From: Pseudoalteromonas luteoviolacea B = ATCC 29581
Lineage (GTDB): Bacteria > Pseudomonadota > Gammaproteobacteria > Enterobacterales > Alteromonadaceae
Length of the DNA stretch: 64,000 nucleotides
Direction of reading: 5' to 3'
NCBI GenBank assembly: GCA_000333235.1
Contig: CAPN01000061.1
Coordinates: 1 to 64,000 of the forward strand
The notes under the pieces were generated by a model that did not search any database, was not told where the DNA came from, and saw only the letters and a list, made by a program, of their open reading frames with translations. Positions 27,001 to 34,303 of this stretch are shown in pieces. Numbering within the stretch: position 1 is the stretch's first letter; each line of letters begins with the position of its first letter. Both the position numbers and the translations under genes were made by a program.

Positions 27001-27302
27001 GAGAAATAAACCACTGTATAAAAAATAAAAATACTCAACCAGATAAACGCACACTTGAAGACAAGCTGTTTTGGAGCCATAAGTTTGTGTTAGTCAATCA
27101 AGAATCGACCGAATTCAACCAAGCCACACTTGAATTGCGTAACAAAATTGAAAGCCTTAAAGCAGCTTTACTAAACGCAGAGCCGCAAACTGAAATACTT
27201 GCGCTTGATATTATTCAAGAAATGCTGCGAATTGTATTCAAAGACAACCGATTTACTATTCCAAAAGAGTTCAGTTTAAAAGAGCACATTGATCCCGAAT
27301 AA
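24096..27302 (+). CDS. PAS-GGDEF-EAL cyclic-di-GMP signalling protein
   Basis: Soluble protein of 1068 residues. Four PAS-type sensor domains (roughly 8-120, 130-250, 260-385, 386-510) precede a GGDEF domain with intact GGDEF at 591-595 and an RxxD product-inhibition site (REHD) just before. An EAL domain follows with EAL at 720-722, DDFGTGYSS and the ExxxxxQGFGIGKP end segment. Both catalytic signatures are intact, so it may make or degrade cyclic-di-GMP depending on the PAS input. A C-terminal extension of about 120 residues with His/Trp/Cys positions was not assigned. GTG start at 24096 with a GAGAG ribosome site. Confidence 0.94.
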   Translation: MVFKTLDIDVLTKLLEHIPVGVAAADINTNRIVYANAYFRTMLGYNFEEIHQLTPSDIHPDSEQEERIRQFKAMAAGKLDSITSANIQKKDGSILIADIQVAAIENKHSHLLIATFQDVSQKYSDARKLKEQETRLRLALTASSQSWFDINLINGQTLISEEQISTLGLSPELKQRTFRAWHQWIHKDDRKHIFSAFRDYIKGKKESFTVQYRHLALDNTWQWSQATGKVVECTKNGKPKRLIGIVTNISKQKKLETQLELEKSYLTCVLSNIPDLVWLKNADGRYIGCNKRFEALYDAPEGRIIGHYDCDFVNVELADSFRHSDLLALQSKSPVKIEQWLTFKRDGHQELIEVTKTRLENQHGELIGVLGIGHDITDRHQTERQLNVAASVFHTAMEGIMITDLSGIIVDINDSFTRITGYTRSKAIGQNARILNSGKQSSSFYTSMWKKITQHGHWSGEIWNKRANGELFAEFLNISVVYDNQQRPSHYIAVFSDISTLKEQEKQLAYVTRYDALTGLANRSLFLTQLRQQLLVLKQTKLFLAIIVVDLDEFRQVNDQFGSQIGDTILVQAAMRFKTLLREHDLISRLGGDEFVILLNNLSGPEHSISILERLLLSASKTFDIAGHAFNLSASIGVTFVDESNELSAEKLVRQADNAMYQAKVAGKNRYHIFDPNDDLDTRIRFEMLNEIRRALIHKEFYLVYQPKVNLRTGDLVGFEALIRWAHPTKNLLHPNDFIPIINMHPLAIELGNWVLDEVMQQVAKWNRIGFHTVVSVNIDSLQLDDPTFRERLLNKLAKATSIKPEQIELEILETNALEQIENVSQLIDELQKQHITFALDDFGTGYSSMTFLKNLPVSTIKIDKSFVQQMLSDPEQFIIVESIINLSKRFGRIVLAEGVESEFHGILLAALGCDIAQGFGIGKPMKVDHITKWLTQWRAPTSWLSVNRLLNQEVDLLIDIVAFIHNYREINHCIKNKNTQPDKRTLEDKLFWSHKFVLVNQESTEFNQATLELRNKIESLKAALLNAEPQTEILALDIIQEMLRIVFKDNRFTIPKEFSLKEHIDPE

Positions 27303-27351
27303 CGAGCACTGTGTACACTTCACTGTAAATAAACTCGATTAATTAAGTACA

Positions 27352-28521
27352 TTACATCCCGTAAACAGTCACCACAACAGCGCCACCCAAACCAACATTA
27401 TGTTGCAGTGCAATACGCGCGTTATTTACTTGCCTTGCGCCTGCTACGCCACGTAAATGCCAACAAAGTTCAGTACACTGCGCCAATCCTGTCGCACCAA
27501 TAGGGTGCCCTTTAGACATCAAGCCGCCAGATGGACCAATCACGTATTTGCCCCCATAGGTGTTGTCACCACGAAGCACAAACTCAAGCGCTTGACCTTC
27601 TTGGCATAAGCCAAGTGCTTCGTAATTAATCACTTCATTGGTGGTAAAACAGTCATGTAGTTCTACTACATCCACATCTTCAGGCCCTACTGACGCTAAC
27701 TGAAAGGCTTTTTTCGCGGCGCGTTTTGTCATATCTGCACCCACCGCGTGAATAGGATCTTGCCATGACGTTAAGGTATCGGTGGCCATAGCTTGCCCTA
27801 ATATCTTAACACCCTGTTTTACCCCCTTTTTTCGGGCAAAAGTATCACTGCAAAGGATAATAGCAGCAGCCCCACACGTTGGCGGACACGCCATCGTGCG
27901 CGTCAAATAACCATCAAAAATAACTTTATCTGCTAAAACTTGAGCTTCAGTAAGCGGTTTTTGGAATAAAGAGTAAGGATTATGAATGGCATGACCTCTG
28001 GACTTTACGGCAACTTTCGCAAACAAAGACGCATCCACACCATATTTATTCATATAATGTCGACCTGCCGCACCAAACGCTCGTAGTGCAATTGGACCAT
28101 CTGGCGCGGCAAACTTCTCATAAACTGGAAGCGTTCTATCAAATGGACTCTCACGATCATTCCAATGCGACACCAAAGCGCCTGGCTGCATTTCTTCAAA
28201 GCCAAATACGACAACACAATCAACTTCGCCGCTTAATATGGCTTGTCTGGCAAGAAAAATTGCTGATGAACCGCTTGAACAATTGTTGTTAACATTAACA
28301 ATCGGTATGCCGCTTTGGATCACGTCGTAAAAGGCATGCTGACCACATGTACTGTCACCGTATATATAAGAAGCAAACCCTTGCTGAATATCACTCGCGT
28401 CTATTTGCGCATCCAAAATAGCGTGCTTAATTGCATGAGCAGCCATAACACGATACGGTTCATGAGTACCTGGCTTACAAAACTTTGTCATGCCAACGCC
28501 AGCAATAATCCCGTGAGACAT
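27352..28521 (-). CDS. Thiolase-family protein, SCP-x / lipid-transfer type
   Basis: Thiolase of 389 residues. The nucleophilic cysteine is C81 in NNNCSSGSSA, and later active-site segments are HDCFTTNE and the GGLMSKGHPIGATG loop. The sequence is of the sterol-carrier-protein-x-like subfamily, whose catalytic triad is Cys-His-His/Cys. These act on branched or bulky acyl-CoA esters, commonly in fatty-acid or steroid side-chain oxidation. No fatty-acid genes are adjacent; the neighbour 36 bp upstream on the same strand is the unrelated AnmK. Substrate unknown. Confidence 0.88.
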   Translation of the reverse strand: MSHGIIAGVGMTKFCKPGTHEPYRVMAAHAIKHAILDAQIDASDIQQGFASYIYGDSTCGQHAFYDVIQSGIPIVNVNNNCSSGSSAIFLARQAILSGEVDCVVVFGFEEMQPGALVSHWNDRESPFDRTLPVYEKFAAPDGPIALRAFGAAGRHYMNKYGVDASLFAKVAVKSRGHAIHNPYSLFQKPLTEAQVLADKVIFDGYLTRTMACPPTCGAAAIILCSDTFARKKGVKQGVKILGQAMATDTLTSWQDPIHAVGADMTKRAAKKAFQLASVGPEDVDVVELHDCFTTNEVINYEALGLCQEGQALEFVLRGDNTYGGKYVIGPSGGLMSKGHPIGATGLAQCTELCWHLRGVAGARQVNNARIALQHNVGLGGAVVVTVYGM

Positions 28522-28557
28522 AATTATTCCTATTTTTATTATTTAAACTAAGGTTGT

Positions 28558-29754
28558 TTATCGCGGCAAACTTAATTTTCCCATTGTAAGCGTATGTAGA
28601 TTTGTTTCTAACCCAATAGGTTGAGTTATTGCTTCATTCGCTAAAAGCGCAAACAACACCGCTTCTTTTGCATCCGGATCAACACCTAGCGATTCGGTCG
28701 TATTCCACACTACCATTGGCGATAATTGTGTTTGAATAAGCTCACATAAAACCGGATTAGATACGCCACCACCACTGGCAAAAAGCGCCACTTTATCTTC
28801 TTTAACTATTTCGTTAATGTGTTTAGCAATTACCATTGCACTAAAATGCGTTAACGTCGTCACCACACTGCGTTTATCTAAGTTGTAGGTGCCGGACATA
28901 GTCTGAGCATGAATGAGCCAATCTAAATTAAATACCTCAGGACCAGTTGATTTAGGCATGGCTTTACTGATAAATCGGTTGGTCATAAGTGCATTAAGCA
29001 AAGCTTCGTTACATTGGCCACTTGCCGCTATCGAACCGTTGCTGTCATAAGGTACATTAAAGTAAGTACGCACATACGCATCAATCATAGTATTCGCCGG
29101 GCCGATATCGGAGCAAACCACATTCGATAAACCTTCTCCTTTGGGTAGTGCGGTTATGTTCGCTATACCGCCAAGATTTAGTAATACGCGAGTTTCGTTG
29201 TCACTTGCAAACAAACAATAGTCGCCGTAAACCGCTAAAGGAGCCCCTTCCCCTCCTGCTGCCACATGTTTCTGGCGAAAGTCAGACATGGTGACAATAC
29301 CGGTTTTGACAGCAAGATGATCACCATCCCCGATCTGCAACGTGCCATTTGTAAATGCATCATATTGATGCTGATGTGCAGGGCAATGGAAAATGGTTTG
29401 TCCATGACTTGCGACTATGTCCACGTCATGCTTCGCAACTTCCCATGTTTCAAGTGTTTGATTGACTAGTTCGGCGTAGTAATTACCAAGCCAACCATTT
29501 AACAACGTCAAATAATCTAAATCCACAGCTGACTGAGAAAACACTGGCCGAATCTTTTGTTTCACTTCTTCAGGGTAAGCCACGGTGGTGTAATTTAGTA
29601 CTTTACATTGCGTTGCAGTGCCTCGGCCTGAAATTTCACACAATGCGATATCAAGCCCATCCATTGATGTACCGCTCATCAAGCCAAGAATTCGCCGTGA
29701 TTTAGCCGCGCTCATCGATGCCAATTGTTCAAAAACTGTTTGCTGTGTTGCCAT
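28558..29754 (-). CDS. anmK: Anhydro-N-acetylmuramic acid kinase
   Basis: Cytoplasmic peptidoglycan-recycling enzyme of 398 residues. It phosphorylates and opens 1,6-anhydro-MurNAc to MurNAc-6-phosphate. The N-terminal GLMSGTSMDGLD phosphate loop is unmistakable; VASHGQTIFH and LLNLGGIANIT are further family signatures. The ATG at 29754 follows a GGATAAAG ribosome site. The recycling partner murQ is not in the window. Confidence 0.96.
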   Translation of the reverse strand: MATQQTVFEQLASMSAAKSRRILGLMSGTSMDGLDIALCEISGRGTATQCKVLNYTTVAYPEEVKQKIRPVFSQSAVDLDYLTLLNGWLGNYYAELVNQTLETWEVAKHDVDIVASHGQTIFHCPAHQHQYDAFTNGTLQIGDGDHLAVKTGIVTMSDFRQKHVAAGGEGAPLAVYGDYCLFASDNETRVLLNLGGIANITALPKGEGLSNVVCSDIGPANTMIDAYVRTYFNVPYDSNGSIAASGQCNEALLNALMTNRFISKAMPKSTGPEVFNLDWLIHAQTMSGTYNLDKRSVVTTLTHFSAMVIAKHINEIVKEDKVALFASGGGVSNPVLCELIQTQLSPMVVWNTTESLGVDPDAKEAVLFALLANEAITQPIGLETNLHTLTMGKLSLPR

Positions 29755-29777
29755 ACTTTATCCTCATATCCCAAAAA

Positions 29778-31814
29778 TTAAGAGTGACCGACCTCATTAG
29801 GTTCATCGATTCCCAATAGCCCTAATTGATTTAGTTTTTCTTCTATATCGCGAAAGCGAAACGCCTCACAGTGTGCATATCCGGGCATCTGCTTTAATTT
29901 AAATCGATTCATTTTTGGTGTAGTGAGGCCACTTAAAAAACGCACCCGCAAACGCGCTGAACCGCTACTACCACCTTGGGCTAAGTGCTTATTAAGATTA
30001 AAAATCCACTCACGGATCTGATCATCACTTGGCCACGCTGTCGTTTTGTAACTTTGCAACTTAGCGACTTTGCCACGGCACACAGAACAATGACCACACT
30101 GGACCGGCCCATGCTTATCATTAAAATAGTCACACAAATTCTGCGACAAACAACGTGAGGACATAAAAAAGCGAAGCATGGTATCTATTCGCTTTATTTC
30201 ACTTTGCTCTTTTGCTGAAAAATAGTCGCTAAGCGAATTTATAAGCTCTTCCTGTCGCAATTTAGATTTATCGACACGGTATACTTGGGTCAACACTTTA
30301 GTGTCAAACTCAAGCCAACCTTTCTGATGTAGATATTCCATAATAGTCAATAACTTAGAATTATCAATATCGGATTGTCTAAAGAGCGTATCAACATCGA
30401 TATTCGTCCACTCTCGCTTCGATTCACTAAAAGCAAAAACGGTTTCAATAATCGCTTGGCGTCTTACATCAAAGTGCTCAAGTAACTGTTTTTTTCCAAT
30501 CATTAATTTGAAACGCATCTGTGCGTAATAAGCAAATTGCGCTGTCAACACACCTTGCAGTTCTAGCTGTACGAGCAAGGTTTTAAGCACTAAAAGCTTA
30601 ATGTCGGTTTCTGCGGACAAACGCGTTTCGACGACGGACCACTGGTTGTTTTCGTCACATTCTTGCGCAATTAGCCTCAACAAGCTTGCAATATTGCGGC
30701 GCTCAGGGGTATCTCCAAAAATGAAATTCTCGAGTGTCTCAACCCCATCTAAAGAACCAAGCACCACACAATAAGCAGGCTTTCCATCCCGACCTGCTCG
30801 ACCAATTTCTTGTGCATAATTCTCAATCGATTTAGGTAATTCATAATGTGCCACAAAACGAATATTGCCTTTGTCGACTCCCATACCGAATGCGATTGTT
30901 GCAACAACGATGTCGATTTCATCTTGCATAAATGCAGCCTGCGCAGCTTGACGGGTTTGATCATCTAAACCTGCGTGATAAGCACGCGCTTTTAGTCCTG
31001 CGGCTTGCAACTGTTTTGCTAACGTTTCAGCTTGCTGCTGCAAACTCACGTAGACAATTGCCGCGCCTGGCTTCTTCCCTAACGCTTTCAGCAAATAATT
31101 GAGTTTTTGTTCTTGAGCAAGTGGCACCACGCTTAAATCTAAATTTGGCCGATAAAACCCAGTTTGAACAATATGGTCTTGCATAATATTAAAACGCGCC
31201 GCCATATCGTGTTGGACTTTACGCGTCGCTGTTGCCGTTAACAGTAACACCTGAGGAATGTTTAATTGATTTTGATAGTGCGGCAGTTTTTGATAATCAG
31301 GGCGAAAATTATGTCCCCACTCGGAAATACAGTGTGCCTCGTCTATCACGAGTAACGACGTCTGCACATGACTTATCCACTGGCGAAACCGCTCATTTTT
31401 CAAACGCTCAACTGACACCATTAGGATCTTAAGCTCACCCGATTCGACGTGAGCTTGGATCATTTGTTGCTCCGCTCGAGACTGCGAACTGTCAATACTG
31501 GCCGCTTGGATCCCTTTGGAGCGCAGAAAATCGACTTGATCTTGCATTAAAGCGAGCAGCGGAGACACGACTATCGTCAAATGTGGTAATAACAACGCCG
31601 GCAATTGATAACATAACGATTTCCCTGATCCCGTCGGAAAAATCGCTAACGCACTATGCCCAGCACATAGTTTTGCCATCACTTCAAATTGACCTGGGCG
31701 AAAACTGGAAAATCCAAAATGTTGGCTTAAGCTTGTATGCAGCTGTGATGGTGATAAAGCGGCATCTGTAGCATCTTTATGTTCGGATCGATTTGACTCC
31801 GTGTCATTTTGCAT
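29778..31814 (-). CDS. RecQ-family ATP-dependent DNA helicase
   Basis: 3'-5' DNA helicase of 678 residues. Motif I is FPTGSGKS, motif II DEAHCISEWGHNFRPDY, and motif VI QEIGRAGRDG. A zinc-binding RecQ-type cysteine set follows in CDYFNDKHGPVQCGHCSVC. The C-terminal 120 residues do not look like a canonical HRDC domain. It would act in recombination and fork repair. Its stop is 23 bp before anmK on the same strand. It may be one of two RecQ-like proteins in the genome, so I do not assign recQ firmly. Confidence 0.9.
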   Translation of the reverse strand: MQNDTESNRSEHKDATDAALSPSQLHTSLSQHFGFSSFRPGQFEVMAKLCAGHSALAIFPTGSGKSLCYQLPALLLPHLTIVVSPLLALMQDQVDFLRSKGIQAASIDSSQSRAEQQMIQAHVESGELKILMVSVERLKNERFRQWISHVQTSLLVIDEAHCISEWGHNFRPDYQKLPHYQNQLNIPQVLLLTATATRKVQHDMAARFNIMQDHIVQTGFYRPNLDLSVVPLAQEQKLNYLLKALGKKPGAAIVYVSLQQQAETLAKQLQAAGLKARAYHAGLDDQTRQAAQAAFMQDEIDIVVATIAFGMGVDKGNIRFVAHYELPKSIENYAQEIGRAGRDGKPAYCVVLGSLDGVETLENFIFGDTPERRNIASLLRLIAQECDENNQWSVVETRLSAETDIKLLVLKTLLVQLELQGVLTAQFAYYAQMRFKLMIGKKQLLEHFDVRRQAIIETVFAFSESKREWTNIDVDTLFRQSDIDNSKLLTIMEYLHQKGWLEFDTKVLTQVYRVDKSKLRQEELINSLSDYFSAKEQSEIKRIDTMLRFFMSSRCLSQNLCDYFNDKHGPVQCGHCSVCRGKVAKLQSYKTTAWPSDDQIREWIFNLNKHLAQGGSSGSARLRVRFLSGLTTPKMNRFKLKQMPGYAHCEAFRFRDIEEKLNQLGLLGIDEPNEVGHS

Positions 31815-31901
31815 CGAAAAGACTCGCGTTTTCTAGTGTTGTCTCAAAACTATCACATTAGCTCGTTACAGTACGAAAAACCAGTGTAGGAAACCTCTGT
31901 T

Positions 31902-33407
31902 ATGGCCGCCAAATTACTGATATTTAATTTTGATGGAACCGGGAACGAACCTCGTGACTCAGAACAATTTGCACAAGAACCCATCAAAGAAGACGCTGCC
32001 ATTTCGAATATCCTCAAATTACACTTACTTTTCGGTGGCAAATTACATCCTCACGCGCCCGGTTTTTTCGATGATCAACGCAGCTTTTATTACGCTGGTA
32101 TCGGTGCTCAAGGTAGCGCAGTGAAACGAGTTCTTAATCAAATCCTTGCTCCAAGAAATATCGATGTGGCCAGTATTTTAAACGAAGCATTGCAGGACTT
32201 TCGTGCTCACTATCAAGCTGGTGACAGTATTCTAATCACCGGCTTTAGTCGTGGTGCGGCTTTAGCGCGGCGGTTTGCCACCTGCCTCGAAGCATGGGTT
32301 GAACAACAGGTTTACCTCTGTGTCTTCGATACTGTCGCATCACTTGGGTTGAGTAAGATAGCCAAAGCGACCTGTGGATCTGAGCACGTTATTTTCAGTC
32401 ATTGTGATGTCGCCAAAAATGTTGAAAAAGCACTGCACTGCGTCTCGTTAGATGATAAACGCCGCGCGTTTGAGCCTACCTTGTTTAACCACTCTCCTAA
32501 GGTCAAAGAAATTTGGTTTGCAGGAGCACATTCCGATGTTGGCGGCGGTTTTTACCGCGACGGTTTATCAGACGTTTGCTTGCGTTATGCCATAGAGTGG
32601 TTACTCGCACTGACAACTCCGCCAAAATTACTGACCGCTAAACAAGTAGACTACGAAGCACTGTTACCACTCGATGGTGGTTTATTAATTGATGAAGACG
32701 ATTTAGCGATTCACCCTAATCCACTCGCCACTAGCCACCAGCAAGATTACCTATGGCTTGCTACACATTTTCGTACGGTAGACAGACAGTGTGTTGTCAT
32801 GGAAAATAACTTGGTAAGTGAACGCATGCCCCTAGTCCATCATTCTGTTGCTAAACGTATTTTTCATGTTGCTTGTTATCGCCCTGAGTCACTTAAAGGG
32901 CTAAGCTACTTTATCGAATACCCCAATGAAACCACGATGGAATTTCGGGGATTATCGGCGCACATAGAACTTGAACAACAAAATCTTACCGTTTTGCAGT
33001 GCGGTGAGAGTGCAACGTGTCATGTTTATGCCTGCGAACCATTTAATCACACCGGTGTGCTATTACAAAAAGGCGCGACTTATCGATTTAGTGCGTCAAT
33101 TGACGCTACTTGGTTTGATAACGGTATCGAGGTAACTGCAATGGGATGGGCAAGAGATAAACAAACCTTATCACAGCAGAAAATTCCAATAGCATCGCTT
33201 GAGCCATTTCGTCGAGTTCCAAATGCCAATTGGTTTTCGCTTATTGGTTGCATAAATAAAGACGATAGTACGTCGTTTGAAATTGCTCAGAGCGCCGATG
33301 TAAAAGTACTTCATAGTGGAGAATTTACCCCTTTCGCCAATGATCTACATCGCTACTATGGCGCAAACGCAGGGAAAATTACTCTAAGAATCAGTCGATT
33401 ATACTGA
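31902..33407 (+). CDS. DUF2235 / Tle1-like alpha/beta hydrolase
   Basis: Protein of 501 residues with the DUF2235 pattern: N-terminal FNFDGTGNEP, the nucleophile elbow GFSRGAALARR (GxSxG-type serine), and an acid/His segment in AGAHSDVGGG. The family includes type VI secretion phospholipases (Tle1). There is no signal peptide. Residues about 330-500 are an extra beta-rich part of unknown function. No vgrG, PAAR or immunity gene lies beside it. The ATG at 31902 has TAGGAAA upstream. It may be a lipase with a housekeeping role or an orphan effector. Confidence 0.82.
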   Translation: MAAKLLIFNFDGTGNEPRDSEQFAQEPIKEDAAISNILKLHLLFGGKLHPHAPGFFDDQRSFYYAGIGAQGSAVKRVLNQILAPRNIDVASILNEALQDFRAHYQAGDSILITGFSRGAALARRFATCLEAWVEQQVYLCVFDTVASLGLSKIAKATCGSEHVIFSHCDVAKNVEKALHCVSLDDKRRAFEPTLFNHSPKVKEIWFAGAHSDVGGGFYRDGLSDVCLRYAIEWLLALTTPPKLLTAKQVDYEALLPLDGGLLIDEDDLAIHPNPLATSHQQDYLWLATHFRTVDRQCVVMENNLVSERMPLVHHSVAKRIFHVACYRPESLKGLSYFIEYPNETTMEFRGLSAHIELEQQNLTVLQCGESATCHVYACEPFNHTGVLLQKGATYRFSASIDATWFDNGIEVTAMGWARDKQTLSQQKIPIASLEPFRRVPNANWFSLIGCINKDDSTSFEIAQSADVKVLHSGEFTPFANDLHRYYGANAGKITLRISRLY

Positions 33408-33453
33408 TAGACTTCTAGCTATTGAATTGATTAAATCGTATTGGTCGTTGATT

Positions 33454-34206
33454 TTAATTTAAAACGTTGGTGTATTTTGCTTCAATAACTTTGATTTCAG
33501 ACGCTAGATTTAAAATCGCTTGGTTGATCTTGTCGACTTGTTCGCGTTCAAAAGACTTGCGACCAAGCATGAAATAAATGGCATTGTCATTAACCACATA
33601 AGTGTGCATTTTAACGTTTCGCAAGTCGTTTTTCTGAGCATAGTACGATCCCGCAACTTCGTCCTCGATAAGATAATTAACACGTTTCATTAACACCATT
33701 TGCATGCGCCGCTCAAGTGTAGGCACTTCAAATAAACGCTTTTGATACCATTCAATGCGCATTATCTCCGCGAGCTCTTCGCCATAGTAGGCGCCGGGGT
33801 TTGCAGTAAACGTGTTATCACTGGCAAACAATTCGCTTAGGTTTTTTGCTGATTCATCCGGTTCTAAAGAAAATAGACGCATCCGCTCGCGGCGATAAGG
33901 TAAAGAGAAATGTGCCATTTTAGCACGTTCAGTGTTAAAACTCGCCGACGGTAGTATGTCCACTAACCCTTTGTCGAGCTCATTTAGTCCCCTAGCTGAA
34001 GAAGGTAAAACAACGTATTCATAACATAACCCAGCTTTTTCAAGGACTTTGGAGGTAATTTCAATGTCTAATCCTGTAGGAGAATCTACCTCATACATCA
34101 CAAACGGTGGCCAAGACGTTCCTATCCCCACTTTATATACCTTGTCGCACTTTGCTACCGTGTGTGTGCTGAGAAGTAACGTCAAAAAAATACAGGATAA
34201 CCGCAC
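33454..34206 (-). CDS. Periplasmic solute-binding-like protein (SBP_bac_3)
   Basis: Exported protein of 250 residues with signal peptide (about 1-18). The fold of amino-acid binding proteins is suggested by VGIGTSWPPFVMY, TGLDIEITSKVLEKAG and the later LVDILPSASFNTERAKMAHFSLPY segment. No permease or ATPase lies nearby, so it may be a stand-alone sensor-type binding protein. GTG start at 34206. Confidence 0.82.
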   Translation of the reverse strand: MRLSCIFLTLLLSTHTVAKCDKVYKVGIGTSWPPFVMYEVDSPTGLDIEITSKVLEKAGLCYEYVVLPSSARGLNELDKGLVDILPSASFNTERAKMAHFSLPYRRERMRLFSLEPDESAKNLSELFASDNTFTANPGAYYGEELAEIMRIEWYQKRLFEVPTLERRMQMVLMKRVNYLIEDEVAGSYYAQKNDLRNVKMHTYVVNDNAIYFMLGRKSFEREQVDKINQAILNLASEIKVIEAKYTNVLN

Positions 34207-34260
34207 TGTTCGCCTACGTGTTTGTCCACATTAGACTAAAGTATGGTTGAATAACACGTA

Positions 34261-34291
34261 AATGAAAAGCGGATCCCACTGTGATCCGCTT
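34261..34291 (-). terminator. Terminator after the ChiA-like chitinase
   Basis: AAGCGGATC and GATCCGCTT form a 9-bp stem (34267-34291) with a 7-nt loop. On the minus strand it is followed by TTTCATT, so it would end the leftward chitin transcript 13 bp past the chitinase stop. Confidence 0.7.
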
Positions 34292-34303
34292 GAGTTTATT
34301 CTC

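Noticed and set aside
31902..33407. Type VI secretion effector module
   Set aside because: No secretion or immunity gene accompanies it, so only the hydrolase family is claimed.
33454..34206. Part of an ABC amino-acid uptake operon
   Set aside because: No permease or ATPase gene lies on either side; neighbours are a hydrolase and a chitinase.
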